Counted from the stretch's first letter, positions 17,826-27,501 are shown. The stretch: 64,000 nt of DNA from Bradyrhizobium sp. WSM3983 (GCF_000473045.1 NZ_AXAY01000003.1:310001-374000); one strand, 5' to 3'. Numbers and translations: made by a program. The notes: a model not told the origin generated them from the sequence alone.

Positions 17826-19207
17826 TGGATATTCGTAACGCCCAAGCAGAAGCTGATGCCGGTCACGGCATCAGCTTCGGTGAAGCCTTTCGCGTCTGGC
17901 TGCGCGTCGCGTGCTTAAGCTTTGGCGGGCCCGCGGGCCAGATCGCGGTCATGCACCGCATCCTGGTCGAGGAGAAGAACTGGATCTCGGAAGGCCGTTT
18001 TTTGCATGCGCTCAACTACTGCATGTTGCTGCCGGGGCCGGAAGCGCAGCAGCTCGCGACCTATGTCGGCTGGCTGATGCATCGCACCGCCGGTGGGCTG
18101 ATGGCGGGCGGGCTGTTCATCCTGCCCGGCATTATCGCCATCATGGGCCTGAGCTACGTCTATGCGGCCTACGGCAATGTCAGCTTCGTCGAGGCGCTGT
18201 TCTTCGGGCTGAAGGCCGCCGTGCTCGCCGTCGTCGTCGAGGCCGTGGTCCGCGTCGGCAAGCGGGCGTTGAAGAACCGCATCATGATCACGCTCGCGGC
18301 CGCGGCCTTCGTCGCGATCTTCTTCTTCGCGGTCCCCTTCCCGATCATCATCATCGCCGCCGGCGTGATCGGCTATGCCGGTGCACGCGTCGGCCGTCCG
18401 GAATTCGCACCTGCCGGTCACGGCCATGGCAGCAGCGCAGCGATCGACAGCATGCTCGGCGAAGCCGTGCCCGAGCATGTCCGCCCCAATACCGCGCGTG
18501 TAATCCGCACCGCTGCGTTGTGGCTTGCACTTTGGCTGGTGCCGGTGATCGCGCTGCTGTTGGTCCTCGGCCAGGCCAGCGTGTTCAGCCACATCGCGCT
18601 GTTCTTCTCGAAGATGGCGCTGGTCACTTTCGGCGGCGCCTATGCCGTGCTGGCCTATGTCGCCCAGCAGGCGGTCGAGCATTATCATTGGCTGAAGCCG
18701 CACGAGATGCTCGACGGTCTCGGCATGGCCGAGACCACGCCGGGCCCGCTGATCATGGTGCTCCAGTTCGTGGGCTTCATGGCGGCCTACCGCGACCCAA
18801 GCGGCCTGTCGCCGATGCTTGCGGCAATCTTGGGCGGACTGCTCGCGACCTGGGTCACCTTCACGCCGTGCTTCCTCTGGATCTTCGTCGGCGCCCCCTA
18901 CATCGAGCGCCTGCGCGGCAACACCGGGCTAGCCGGCGCACTCGGCGCGATCACCGCCGCCGTCGTCGGCGTGATCCTCAACCTCTCGATCTGGTTCGCG
19001 CTGCACACGCTGTTCCGCGAGACCGTGCCGGTGCACGCCTTCCCGCTGGATTTTGACAGGCCGGTCCTGACGAGCGTCGATGTGCCGGCGCTGGTGCTGT
19101 CGATCGCGGCGGCGACCGCGATCTTCCGCTTCAAGCTCGGCATGCTCACGGTGCTCGCGGGCAGTTGCGCGGCCGGCGTGGCGCTGCGGCTCGTCGCCGT
19201 AATCTAG
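17825..19207 (+). CDS. chrA: Chromate efflux transporter ChrA
   Basis: A 460-residue inner-membrane protein of the CHR family in the long, two-domain form. Each half begins with the family motif (SFGGPAGQIAVMH near residue 32; TFGGAYAVLAYV near 270) and has its PGP loop (LLPGPEAQQL; TTPGPLIMVLQF). It exports chromate, probably using the proton-motive force. A His/Gly-rich stretch (GHGHGSSA) joins the halves. The start overlaps the chrB stop by one base. A strong hairpin follows the stop at 19212-19237. Confidence 0.93.
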   Translation: MDIRNAQAEADAGHGISFGEAFRVWLRVACLSFGGPAGQIAVMHRILVEEKNWISEGRFLHALNYCMLLPGPEAQQLATYVGWLMHRTAGGLMAGGLFILPGIIAIMGLSYVYAAYGNVSFVEALFFGLKAAVLAVVVEAVVRVGKRALKNRIMITLAAAAFVAIFFFAVPFPIIIIAAGVIGYAGARVGRPEFAPAGHGHGSSAAIDSMLGEAVPEHVRPNTARVIRTAALWLALWLVPVIALLLVLGQASVFSHIALFFSKMALVTFGGAYAVLAYVAQQAVEHYHWLKPHEMLDGLGMAETTPGPLIMVLQFVGFMAAYRDPSGLSPMLAAILGGLLATWVTFTPCFLWIFVGAPYIERLRGNTGLAGALGAITAAVVGVILNLSIWFALHTLFRETVPVHAFPLDFDRPVLTSVDVPALVLSIAAATAIFRFKLGMLTVLAGSCAAGVALRLVAVI

Positions 19208-19211
19208 AGCG

Positions 19212-19237
19212 ATCTCGCCCCGCAAGCGGGGCGAGAT
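19212..19237 (+). terminator. Terminator after chrA
   Basis: A perfect 11-base stem (19212-19222 with 19227-19237, ATCTCGCCCCG) closes a four-base loop and is followed by TTTCGT. It begins five bases after the chrA stop. It also lies just past the dodecin remnant on the other strand, so it may work in both directions. Confidence 0.8.
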
Positions 19238-19246
19238 TTCGTCAAC

Positions 19247-19463
19247 TCAGGTGCCCTCGGGTTTGAACGACACGCACAGCTTGGCGCGGAAGGCCTCTAC
19301 CTTGCCCTTGGCGTCCAATTGCATGTCGAGTTTGACAACCTCGGCAATGCAGAGGTCTCGAGGAGACTTTCCAGCCTGCTCGACCGCATTGGCGGCGGCC
19401 ATCTACCCCGGAACTGCTGCTGGTGCCGACCAGCTCGATGACCTTGTAGACGCTCTCGGACAT
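19247..19463 (-). pseudogene. Dodecin, frameshifted remnant
   Basis: From ATG 19463 the frame reads MSESVYKVIELVGTSSSS, the N-terminus of dodecin, a small flavin-binding dodecamer. It then reads GVD where dodecins have WED and runs out of frame. Shifting one base near 19400 restores AAANAVEQAGKS, then IAEVVKLDMQLDAKGKVEAF and RAKLCVSFKPEGT to TGA at 19247-19249. So there is one extra G, and the flavin-stacking Trp codon has become GGG (Gly) with the next Glu codon now Val. Three changes in one spot argue for real decay rather than a read error. GGAGGACGAGC precedes the ATG. Confidence 0.8.
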
Positions 19464-19543
19464 GCTCGTCCTCCTGTTCGTGGTCAAGCAGGAAGCAGGT
19501 GCTCCCTGCCGCCAGCGAGCCAGGCAAGAACCAGGATTTGAGG

Positions 19544-20515
19544 TCAGAGACTCATGCCCCTTCGAGACGACGGTCTGCCTGTGAGGGGCTTCGCGACTTC
19601 GCGAGTGCATTCGATGAACAATTCGGCTGCCGGACTCAGCGTGCGCCCCTTTAACCTGAGAATGGTCACCGGTATCGCAGACATTCGCGGAAGCTTGACC
19701 GGAAGTTTCATCAAGGAGGAGCCGCGACCGCTGAAGTGCATGATAGAGCCTGGCAAGAGCGTAACAAAGTGACCAGTTGCAGCCAGGTTGCAGCACAGGT
19801 GAATGGACAGCGTCGTGAGAGTGGCGCGCGGCATGCCCAATCCTCCCTCTCGAAACAGATCAGCGGTGGCGGTGCCCGGAAACGTGTCGGGCGGCGGCAC
19901 GATCCACGCTTCGCCGGCGAGATCGGCAAGGCTCAGTTTGGAAACCTTCGCCCATTTGCTGTGCCGTCCCGAGACCACAACGCGTCGATCACTGAATACG
20001 GGCTCCGCGACCAGATCGTCTTCTGCAAATGATGTCGGGACCCATCCGAGCAACAAATCGATGCTGCGTTCGCGCAATTCGCGATAGTGCGTTGTGCCCA
20101 GCACCGTTTGCACGACGTTCAGTCGTATACCCGGATGCTGCCGTGCAAATTGATCGATTACGGCCGAGAGCAGGCCTGCCGCAACGCTCTCGGAACTGCC
20201 AATGCGCAATTGTCCCCTTGTCGGGTCGGAAAGAAACTCAAGCTCTTGAAGGCCCTGTGTCAGTTCGTCGAAAATCGCCGCGCCACGCCTGACGAAGGCC
20301 CGGCCATAGAGCGTGGGCTCAATGCCGTTACGGCCGCGGTCGAGAAGTCGGAGCCCAAGCGCATGCTCCAGATCCGCGATTGACCGCGAAACCGCGGGCT
20401 GGGAGATGGCAAGCTCAGCCGCCGCCTTTGCCATGCTTCCACGCATGGCAACAGCGAGCAGTATCTTCATATCGCGCAGTTTGATGCGGCGTCGAGCTCT
20501 GTCGATGTCTTGCAT
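19544..20515 (-). CDS. LysR-family transcriptional regulator
   Basis: A 323-residue protein with an N-terminal winged helix-turn-helix (MKILLAVAMRGSMAKAAAEL, then ISQPAVSRSIADLEHALG) and a LysR substrate-binding domain (LRIGSSESVAAGLLSAVIDQF onward). It is divergent from the interrupted Bug-type gene at 20730, with 214 bases between them, so it probably once controlled that gene. The ligand is unknown; an aromatic or dicarboxylic acid would suit a Bug protein partner (inference). The reading frame is intact. Confidence 0.9.
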   Translation of the reverse strand: MQDIDRARRRIKLRDMKILLAVAMRGSMAKAAAELAISQPAVSRSIADLEHALGLRLLDRGRNGIEPTLYGRAFVRRGAAIFDELTQGLQELEFLSDPTRGQLRIGSSESVAAGLLSAVIDQFARQHPGIRLNVVQTVLGTTHYRELRERSIDLLLGWVPTSFAEDDLVAEPVFSDRRVVVSGRHSKWAKVSKLSLADLAGEAWIVPPPDTFPGTATADLFREGGLGMPRATLTTLSIHLCCNLAATGHFVTLLPGSIMHFSGRGSSLMKLPVKLPRMSAIPVTILRLKGRTLSPAAELFIECTREVAKPLTGRPSSRRGMSL

Positions 20516-20729
20516 CCGCGATCCTTATCAAAACAGTTATGGGAGCCTCAGACAGTAGCATTGGACGGATATCCACGCCTCTAGCATCCTCCCGGACAAG
20601 TTGCGTCCTATCGATGCAGGCGTGGCCCCCAGTTCCCGTCGCATCGAACCACGCGATGATTTATCGCCGACCTTGGTCGGTTTGCGTCCAACTGCCGCCG
20701 AACACTGGTTGCTTCCGGGGAAAAATGTC

Positions 20730-21710
20730 ATGCTGACACGTCGTGGCTTGTTAACTTTGTCGGCGGTCGGGCTTGCGTTGAGCCGAGCTGGTATCGTGCC
20801 GCGGAGCAAGGCTCAAACCCTTGCGAAAACCGTCCACGTCTTGACGGGTTTCACTCCCGGGCTGCCTGACGCAGTGGCAAGGCTCGTGACTGGCCAGATG
20901 AAGGGTTAGGCTTCCTCGATCGTCGTGGAGACGCGGCCAGGCGCCGGTGGTCGTATTGCTGCAGAAGCCCTCAGGACGGCCGATCCGGACGGATCGGTCG
21001 TCCTGTTCGCTCCGCTTGGTTTCGTCACACTGTTTCCGCACACGTACAAAACGCTCGGATACAAGGTGGAGGACTTTACGCCGGTATCGACTGTTGCGTC
21101 ATTTCCGATGTCGCTGACGGTAGGTCGAAAGGTGCCCGGCGATGTAAAAACGATTGCCGATTTCATCACATGGTGTCGCGCCAACCCCAAAATTGCGACC
21201 TACGGCACTGCCGGCGTGGGAACCACATTGCATCTCACTGGTGCGATGCTGGGGCGCACTGCGCAGTTCGAGTATCTTCATGTCCCCTATCAGGGTCGGG
21301 AGGCAATCGATGACCTTCTGAAGGGCGAGATCGCGTCGGCCATCATGCCGATGGGGACTTCGTTGGGCCTTGTCCGATCCGGCGATATTCGAGCGCTTGC
21401 GACTACCGGTCCGCGCCGCAGTTCATTTCTGCCCGACGTGCCGACCATGGCGGAGGCCGGCTTCCCCCTGCTTGAAGACGTCACCTGGTTTGGGTTTTTC
21501 GTCCCCGCCAGGACGCCGGCGGAGACCGTCGAGAGGCTCAACAGTGCCATCCAGGAGTCCCTAGGATCAAATGAGGTAAAATCCGGGATGGCAAAAATGT
21601 CGGTTGAGCTCGATTCCATCTCCATGGCCGCCTTCGGCCAATTAATCGCGTCTGAATCCGCCCGGTGGAAGGCGATCGTGCAAGCCACAGGCTTCACGCC
21701 TGCCAGCTAA
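20730..21710 (+). pseudogene. Bug-family tripartite tricarboxylate transporter receptor, interrupted by TAG
   Basis: A signal peptide with twin Arg (MLTRRGLLTLSAVGLALS) is followed by HVLTGFTPGLPDAVARLVTGQMKG, then an in-frame TAG at 20907-20909. The same frame continues ASSIVVETRPGAGGRIAAEA and ends normally at 21710, with Bug landmarks (PLGFVTLFP; TYGTAGVGTTLHL; HVPYQGREAIDDLLKGE; FFVPARTPAETVERLN). Relatives usually have Tyr or another residue at the stop position. Without the TAG this would be a 326-residue periplasmic solute-binding protein. No membrane components (tctAB) are nearby. Most likely a pseudogene by one point change; readthrough is possible but has no support here. Confidence 0.8.
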
Positions 21711-21779
21711 AGGCTTAGCGCCGGATTTGCTCGACGTCGCGCAAATCGCTGCCCGTCGGGCAAAACAGCCACACCAAAC

Positions 21780-22345
21780 GACCCAACTGCTTGTCAAGCC
21801 CCAGAATCGCAAAATATTCCACTTTACCGAAATTCGGATTTGTCGTACAAGCGAAACACCCTGGCCCGAGACAAGGGGCGGATCGCGATCGTCACGAACC
21901 GCGGGCCAGGGTGCGATGGACGCGACGACGTCGCGCGGGATCGGTGTTGCAGGGCGGCTTCGGCCGTGAGCAATGGCGTTCGCGCGAACGACACGATGCT
22001 GACATCGTCTTCGCATGGCTTCGGGGGCGAGCACACGCCACCCCTCGGATTCCCAGCGAGGACGTGCGCGAACGGAGAAGTCGTGTGGTCCTGACGCCCG
22101 GGGTCTGTGCGTCAAGGCTTGCGGTGATGCGGCGGCCCGACCGGGCGCGCGCATCGGTCATCCGCAAGGCGACGGGGGCAATAGTGCATCGCTCCCCGGG
22201 GAGCACGAAGGACACGTTAAAACCATCGCGCAGGGAAGGCCGGGCGACCGGCAACACCTGTGGTCCACCCCGTGTGCATTTCTGTAGCGCACGGATCTCG
22301 GGTGCCAGCCGGCATCCAGCCTTCCCTGCGCCCTTGTCTCAATGA
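21780..22345. repeat. Degenerate dispersed segment of Bradyrhizobium type
   Basis: Frame pieces such as EVVWSWHPDAG-like text (here NGEVVWS and PDARG), SPGSTKDTLKPSRREGRA and GPPRVHFCSARISGASRHPA recall spurious proteins predicted again and again in Bradyrhizobium genomes from one dispersed degenerate element. Recognition is from memory of such sequences. There is no transposase and I see no clear ends. Confidence 0.4.
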
Positions 22346-22452
22346 GGGCGACGCGAGAAGTAAAACTCGGGCGAAATGCGCCGCGAGATTGCGAACTCTC
22401 GCCTGCTGTTTGAAAAGTGTAACGGAGCGATGGCTAATCTCGCCTCACTCTC

Positions 22453-22557
22453 GCTGTCGTCGCCCGGCTTGATCGGACGACCCAGTAATTCGAGACGGTC
22501 GTGATCAATCCGAGAAGCCGCGGTGTACTGGATGCCCCGCTTTCGCGGGGCATGACG
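22453..22557. repeat. Extragenic palindromic element, copy 1
   Basis: It shares its layout with 44310-44414: GCTGTCGTC, a short palindrome, GACCCAGTA or CGACCCAGTA, a spacer, GAAGCCGCGG, GTACTGGAT and a G/C hairpin ending in ATGAC. About 105 bases. The last part forms the hairpin at 22532-22553. Confidence 0.75.
22532..22553 (-). terminator. Hairpin downstream of parC
   Basis: ATGCCCCGC (22532-22540) pairs perfectly with 22545-22553 around TTTC. It lies 38 bases past the parC stop on the minus strand. There is no long U-tract, so termination is a guess. Confidence 0.4.
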
Positions 22558-22590
22558 CCGGCATTGTGGCGACAGTCGCGTCCTGCCGCC

Positions 22591-24849
22591 CTACCCGATC
22601 ACCTTGCCGAACTTGTTCGACTTCGGGAAACCCTTGGGCGGCAGGCGGCCGGCATCGGCGCGGGTGCCCTGCCACTCCGCGAGCTCCTTCATGGTCGCCG
22701 AGAATTCGCGGCCAGCGGAGTCCTTCCAGGTGAGGCCTGCCTTGGCTTCGAAGACAGCGACGTCGGACAGGCCGCCGTCCTTGTACTTCTGCAGACGCAC
22801 GCCGCGACCGCGGGCCATCTCCGGCACCTGGTCGAGCGGGAAGATCAGCATCTTGCGGTTCTCGCCGATAACCGCGACGGTGTCGCCGATCACCTCGGTG
22901 ACCGTGCGCGCCTCGTTCGGCATGTCGACATTGAGGACCTGCTTGCCCTTCTTGGTGGTGCCGACGCAATCATCCTCGTTGACGACAAAGCCCTGACCCT
23001 CGTGGCTCGCGACCAGGAATTTGCGACCGCCCTTGTTGACGAACAGCGCGACGGGCGCGGCCTCCTGCTCGAGGTCGATGAACAGGCGGATCGGCTCGCC
23101 GTGGCCGCGGCCGCCCGGAAGCTTCGCGACATCGAGCGAGTAGAATTTGCCGTTGGTGGCGAATAGCAGCAGCTTCGAGGTCGTCTCGGCGAAGAAGGCG
23201 AAGCCGAGCTTGTCGTCCTGCTTGAAGGCGAGGCCCGAGAGATCCTCGACATGGCCCTTCATGGTACGGATCCAGCCCTTGTCGGAGACGACGACGGTCA
23301 CCGGCTCGCGCTCGACGAGGGCTTCCTCCATCGCGGCGAGATCGTGCTCGGGCGCATCTGCAAAGGTGGTGCGGCGCTTGCCGAGCGGCGTCTTCGGTCC
23401 GAACATGTCGCGGACCTTGCCGACCTGCTCACCGACCTTCTTCCACTGCTCGGGCTCGGAGGCGAGGATCGCGTTGATGCCCTTGAGCTCGGCACGGAGG
23501 TTCTTGTCCTCGGTGCGGATCTCCATCTCCTCGAGCTTGCGCAGCGAGCGGAGCCGCATGTTGAGGATGGCTTCGACCTGCACCTCGGTGAGCTTGAACG
23601 CCTTCATCAGCGCCGGCTTCGGCTCATCCTCGTTGCGGATGATCCTGATGACCTCGTCGATGTTCAAATAGGCGATGAGCAGGCCGCCGAGAACCTCCAG
23701 CCTGTGCTCGATCTGCGCCTTGCGGTAATTGCTGCGGCGGATCAGCACGTCGCGCAGATGGTCGAGCCATTCGCGCAGGCACTCCGCCAGCCCCACCACC
23801 TTGGGGACGCGGCCCTTGATCAGAACGTTGAGGTTCAGCGGGATCTTGTTTTCGAGCTCAGTGAGCCGGAACAGCGACTCCATCATCAGCGCCGGATCGA
23901 CGTTCTTCGATTTCGGCTCGATCACGATGCGGACGTCTTCGGCCGACTCGTCCCTGATGTCTCCGACCAGCGGCAGCTTCTTCTGGTCCAGCAGCTCGGC
24001 GACCTTCTCGATCAGGCGCGACTTCTGCACCAGAAAGGGGATCTCGGTGACGACGACGATCCAGACGCCTCGCGCGCCCTCTTCCTGCTCCCACCTGGCG
24101 CGGACGCGGAACGAGCCGCGGCCGGTGGTGTAGGCTTCGGCGATGGCCTGCTTGGAATCGACGCAGATGCCGCCGGTCGGGAAATCCGGGCCCTTCACCC
24201 ACTTCAGCAGCGCCCTGGATTTCGCGTCGGGCTTCTCGATCAGATGCAGCGCGGCATCGCAAAGCTCCGCGGCATTGTGCGGCGGGATCGAGGTCGCCAT
24301 GCCGACCGCGATGCCCTGCGCGCCGTTGGCGAGCAGGTTCGGAAAGCCGCCGGGCAGCACGACCGGCTCTTTCGACTGGCCGTCGTAATTGGCGCGGAAT
24401 TCGACGCCATCCTCGTCGATGCCATCGAGCAGAAGCCGCGCGACATCGGTCATGCGCGCTTCGGTGTAACGGTAGGCGGCAGGGTTATCGCCGTCGATAT
24501 TGCCGAAATTGCCCTGGCCGTCGACAAGCGGATAGCGCGAGGAGAAATCCTGCGCGAGGCGCACCATGGCGTCGTAGATCGCCTGGTCGCCATGCGGATG
24601 GAACGAGCCCATCACGTCGCCGACGATCTTGGCGGACTTCTTGAAGGCGGTGCCGGGGTCGAGCCTGAGCAGGCGCATGCCGTAGAGGATGCGCCGGTGC
24701 ACCGGCTTCAGGCCGTCGCGCGCGTCGGGCAGCGCGCGATGCATGATGGTGGAGAGCGCGTACGCGAGATAGCGCTCTTCGAGCGCCTCGCGCAGCGGCA
24801 CCTCGTGAATTTCGGCCGGTTCTTCCGGCGGAACGATTCGTTTTCCCAT
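22591..24849 (-). CDS. parC: DNA topoisomerase IV subunit A
   Basis: A 752-residue type IIA topoisomerase subunit that, with ParE, decatenates daughter chromosomes. The winged-helix breakage domain carries the catalytic Tyr128 in [10 protein letters not shown], and the QRDR is at 84-100 ([17 protein letters not shown]). The C-terminal domain ([36 protein letters not shown]) is of the shorter ParC kind rather than a full GyrA wheel. The QRDR position that is Ser in E. coli ParC (Ser80) is Gln89 here, while the acidic residue four further on is Asp93. The gene stands alone on the minus strand. Confidence 0.95.
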   Translation of the reverse strand: MGKRIVPPEEPAEIHEVPLREALEERYLAYALSTIMHRALPDARDGLKPVHRRILYGMRLLRLDPGTAFKKSAKIVGDVMGSFHPHGDQAIYDAMVRLAQDFSSRYPLVDGQGNFGNIDGDNPAAYRYTEARMTDVARLLLDGIDEDGVEFRANYDGQSKEPVVLPGGFPNLLANGAQGIAVGMATSIPPHNAAELCDAALHLIEKPDAKSRALLKWVKGPDFPTGGICVDSKQAIAEAYTTGRGSFRVRARWEQEEGARGVWIVVVTEIPFLVQKSRLIEKVAELLDQKKLPLVGDIRDESAEDVRIVIEPKSKNVDPALMMESLFRLTELENKIPLNLNVLIKGRVPKVVGLAECLREWLDHLRDVLIRRSNYRKAQIEHRLEVLGGLLIAYLNIDEVIRIIRNEDEPKPALMKAFKLTEVQVEAILNMRLRSLRKLEEMEIRTEDKNLRAELKGINAILASEPEQWKKVGEQVGKVRDMFGPKTPLGKRRTTFADAPEHDLAAMEEALVEREPVTVVVSDKGWIRTMKGHVEDLSGLAFKQDDKLGFAFFAETTSKLLLFATNGKFYSLDVAKLPGGRGHGEPIRLFIDLEQEAAPVALFVNKGGRKFLVASHEGQGFVVNEDDCVGTTKKGKQVLNVDMPNEARTVTEVIGDTVAVIGENRKMLIFPLDQVPEMARGRGVRLQKYKDGGLSDVAVFEAKAGLTWKDSAGREFSATMKELAEWQGTRADAGRLPPKGFPKSNKFGKVIG

Positions 24850-24909
24850 GCCGCCCGGTTAAACCGTGGAAGCGAATCGGGCAAGGATGGATTGGTTCCC
24901 TGTGGGCGG

Positions 24910-25188
24910 CTACCGCCCTGCCCAGCCGGCCGTCACAGTCGGCTCGACCTTGGCCGGAGGCGTCGCCGGCATATTGGCTACACAGCGGCGGGCGGCCTCG
25001 ATTTCGGCCTCGGTTGCGCCATGGGATCGCGCCCATGTCTCTGCGGCCGCAGCCGAATATTTCGCGACATAGTACCTGACGACGGTACAGGAAGCCCGCC
25101 GAAAGACCCCCGGTTGTGGCTCGCCAGCCATGGCGGCCGGCGCCAACGCGAGAAGCGCTGCCGACAGCACGAATCCTTTGATCAACAT
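24910..25188 (-). CDS. Small exported protein, unknown function
   Basis: A 92-residue protein with a Sec signal peptide (MLIKGFVLSAALLALAPAAMA) and a mature part with two Cys (RRASCTVVRYYVAKYSAAAA and EIEAARRCVAN) that could form a disulfide in the periplasm. No known domain is recognised, but the composition is that of a real secreted protein and similar mini-proteins occur in Bradyrhizobium. It lies 60 bases upstream of parC on the same strand and might be co-transcribed. Confidence 0.7.
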   Translation of the reverse strand: MLIKGFVLSAALLALAPAAMAGEPQPGVFRRASCTVVRYYVAKYSAAAAETWARSHGATEAEIEAARRCVANMPATPPAKVEPTVTAGWAGR

Positions 25189-25286
25189 TTTAGGCTGTCC
25201 CCCGTTGTGGAACCTGCGGAACCTGCGCGGGCCAACTCAACCCGGCCGATTTGGTTCCAGTGGAACGAGCAGAGGCGCCCCTCAGA

Positions 25287-26039
25287 TCATGGCGCAGAAA
25301 GCGCCGCTTTGGTCTGCTGCCGGATCAGGGCGTTAATGAAGCCGGCGCGCGCGTCGGAATGGGCCTGCCCGCGCGGCTCCAGCACGTGCCGCAGCAGGAA
25401 CAGTCCGGTCAGCCGAAAGCCGTCCTGAAGATCCTCGTCGGTGAGGTCGCTCGCGGCGTCGCCATGGCGCAGGAACGCCGGCAGCCGCAACAGCCGGTCG
25501 CGCCACGGCTCGCCCGCGCCGCGCGACACCGCGCCCCCGGATTTGGGCGACACATAGATCAGGTCCGTAGTCTCCCCGGTCACCGCGCAGTTGTCCAGCG
25601 CCAGCCCGAAGCCGAGCTCGGCGAGCATCGCAAGCTCGAAATGGATCACGTGCACGGCGGCACTGCCGATGTCGTCGAAATCGTCGAGCGAATGTTCGAG
25701 CAGCGCAAAGATGTCCTGGTGCGGATCGCGCTCCGGCAGCAGCCGCGCAATCGAGGCCAGATGGGTGACGCCATAGACGCCATGGGACGATCCCAGCAGC
25801 GTCGCCGCGCGCAGCTTCAATCCCTCAACCGCATAAGTGCCGAGATGCTCGTCGAGCCGCGCCCGCCACACCGCGCTGACACTGTTGCCGGGCTGCAGCA
25901 GCGGCCGCAGCCGCGAGCCGGCACCGCCACGCACGAGACCGAGATGCCGACCATGCTGGCGCGTCAGCAGTTCGACAATGGCGCTACTTTCGCCATGCCG
26001 CCGCACGCCCAGCACGATGCCTTCGTCGGTCCATTCCAT
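25287..26039 (-). CDS. recO: DNA repair protein RecO
   Basis: A 250-residue RecO. The N-terminal OB fold begins [20 protein letters not shown], and the helical C-terminus has [23 protein letters not shown]. RecO helps RecR displace SSB and load RecA at gaps. The Cys of [10 protein letters not shown] is conserved in the family, but the full zinc site seen in some RecOs is not obvious (SPKSGGAVS lies where another Cys would be). It follows the era cluster, as usual in alphaproteobacteria, but is separated from it by the small membrane gene and a palindromic element. Confidence 0.93.
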   Translation of the reverse strand: MEWTDEGIVLGVRRHGESSAIVELLTRQHGRHLGLVRGGAGSRLRPLLQPGNSVSAVWRARLDEHLGTYAVEGLKLRAATLLGSSHGVYGVTHLASIARLLPERDPHQDIFALLEHSLDDFDDIGSAAVHVIHFELAMLAELGFGLALDNCAVTGETTDLIYVSPKSGGAVSRGAGEPWRDRLLRLPAFLRHGDAASDLTDEDLQDGFRLTGLFLLRHVLEPRGQAHSDARAGFINALIRQQTKAALSAP

Positions 26040-26071
26040 GGGGTGAAGTGTAGCGGATTCCAGCCTGAAAT

Positions 26072-26157
26072 CGTAGGGCGGATCAGCCGAAGGCGTAATC
26101 CGCCGATCCCGCGTGCACGCTCAAATGGTGGATTGCGCTTCGCTAATCCACCCTACG
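26072..26157. repeat. Palindromic element of the GTAGGGTGGATTA type
   Basis: The left end (CGTAGGGCGGAT at 26072) and right end (ATCCACCCTACG ending 26157) are inverted copies with one mismatch. Inside are GCCGAAGGCGTAATCC and its near inverse GGATTGCGCTTCGCTAATCC. This layout is common between genes in rhizobial and other proteobacterial chromosomes. It lies between recO and the small membrane gene. Confidence 0.75.
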
Positions 26158-26172
26158 GCACCGCGTAAAACC

Positions 26173-26553
26173 TCACGCGTTGAACCAGCCCTGCGCGTCG
26201 CCGGTGAATGAGAAATACAGCCCGAACGCTGTCAGCACGCAGGAGACGATCTCGATGACACTATCGAGCTCGAGGCCCCGCTCGCCCAGGATCTGGCCGA
26301 GCGAGATCACGGACAGGACCAGCGCCGCCACCAGCACCCAGCGCGGCCAGTTCTTGCGCCAGTGCGCAGCGAGCCAGACGAAATAGACCAGCAGCAGGAT
26401 CATCGCGCCGGCGAGCAGGGTCGCCGTCATGATCATCTGCTCGGTCATCTCGATGGTGGGCGTACGGTCCTGCACCGCCACCGACAGGGCGTCCAGCATC
26501 AGCGAGGCATAGAGCAACGCTTCAAAGCGCTGGACGTTGCGAGGCACGCTCAT
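26173..26553 (-). CDS. Small membrane protein of the era-recO region, unknown
   Basis: A 126-residue protein starting at ATG 26553 (MSVPRNVQRFEALLYASLM); a TTG one codon earlier is the only other start. Four hydrophobic segments are seen: LYASLMLDALSVAV, MIMTATLLAGAMILLLVYFV, WVLVAALVLSVISLGQIL and VIEIVSCVLTAFGLYFSF. No family with a known function is recognised. It starts 22 bases after the era stop and is likely part of the same transcript. Confidence 0.7.
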   Translation of the reverse strand: MSVPRNVQRFEALLYASLMLDALSVAVQDRTPTIEMTEQMIMTATLLAGAMILLLVYFVWLAAHWRKNWPRWVLVAALVLSVISLGQILGERGLELDSVIEIVSCVLTAFGLYFSFTGDAQGWFNA

Positions 26554-26574
26554 CAAATACCGATCTGCTCTTGC

Positions 26575-27501
26575 TTATTCTTTGGGAAATTCCAGGCCCA
26601 TCTCGCGGTAGCGATCGGGATCGTCACCCCAGTTCTCGCGCACCTTGACGAACAGGAACAGGTGCACCGGTACGCCCAGGATCTCGGCGAGCTCCTTGCG
26701 CGAGTCCGCGCCGATCGACTTGATGGTGGCGCCGCCTGCGCCGAGCACGATCTTGCGCTGGCTCTCGCGCTCGACGAAGATCGTCTGCTCGATGCGCACC
26801 GATTTGTCCTTGCGCTCCTCCCATTTGTCGGTCTCGACCGTGGACTGGTAGGGCAATTCCTGGTGCAGCTTGCGATAAATCTTCTCGCGCGTGATCTCGG
26901 CCGCAAGCTGCCGCATCGGCGCATCCGACATCTGGTCCTCGGGATAGAGGAACGGCCCCGGCGGCACGATCTCGGCCAGTGTATGCCTGAGGTCGTCGAC
27001 GCCGTCGCCCGAGATCGCAGCGATCATGAAGGTTTTCGCGAAGGCCATGCGCTCGTTCGCGGCTTGTGCGAGCGCCAGCAGCTTCTCGCGCTGGACCAGG
27101 TCGACCTTGTTGATCACCAGGATCTTCTCATGCTTGACGCTGGCGGCCTTGCTGAGGATCGCCTCGGCCTCCTCGTCGATGCCGGCCTTGGCATCCAGCA
27201 GCACGCAGACGAGGTCGGCGTCATGCGCCCCGCTCCAGGCCGTCGAGACCATTGCGCGGTCGAGCCTGCGCTTGGGCAGGAAGATGCCGGGCGTGTCGAC
27301 CAGGATGATCTGCGCGTTGCTCTCGATCACGATGCCGCGGATCAGCGCGCGCGTGGTCTGTACCTTGCGCGAGACGATGGTGACCTTGGCTCCGACCAGC
27401 GCATTGACCAGCGTGGACTTGCCGACATTCGGCGCGCCGATCAGCGCAACGAAGCCGCAGCGCGTAGCCGTGGGCGCCTCGCCGCTTGTTTCAGCCGTCA
27501 T
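26575..27501 (-). CDS. era: GTPase Era
   Basis: A 308-residue GTPase needed for 16S rRNA maturation and 30S assembly. G motifs: GAPNVGKS (22-29), DTPG and NKVD. The C-terminal KH domain holds VLGAGGATIKSIGADSRKEL. The ATG at 27501 lies inside the end of rnc (11-base overlap), giving the coupled rnc-era pair found in most bacteria. An upstream in-frame start at 27528 would only add nine residues and is less likely. Confidence 0.95.
   Translation of the reverse strand: MTAETSGEAPTATRCGFVALIGAPNVGKSTLVNALVGAKVTIVSRKVQTTRALIRGIVIESNAQIILVDTPGIFLPKRRLDRAMVSTAWSGAHDADLVCVLLDAKAGIDEEAEAILSKAASVKHEKILVINKVDLVQREKLLALAQAANERMAFAKTFMIAAISGDGVDDLRHTLAEIVPPGPFLYPEDQMSDAPMRQLAAEITREKIYRKLHQELPYQSTVETDKWEERKDKSVRIEQTIFVERESQRKIVLGAGGATIKSIGADSRKELAEILGVPVHLFLFVKVRENWGDDPDRYREMGLEFPKE

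Larger units (their letters stand above)
21711..22590. other. Gene-poor stretch between the Bug remnant and parC
   Basis: No protein with recognisable domains is supported on either strand. Overlapping ORFs occur in all frames and their translations are low-complexity Arg-rich text. The first two-thirds (about 21780-22345) looks like a degenerate segment that recurs in Bradyrhizobium genomes. The end holds a palindromic element at 22453-22557 next to parC. Confidence 0.5.

Noticed and set aside
23251..25428. 725-codon ORF antisense to parC
   Set aside because: The minus strand encodes clear topoisomerase IV motifs over the same bases.
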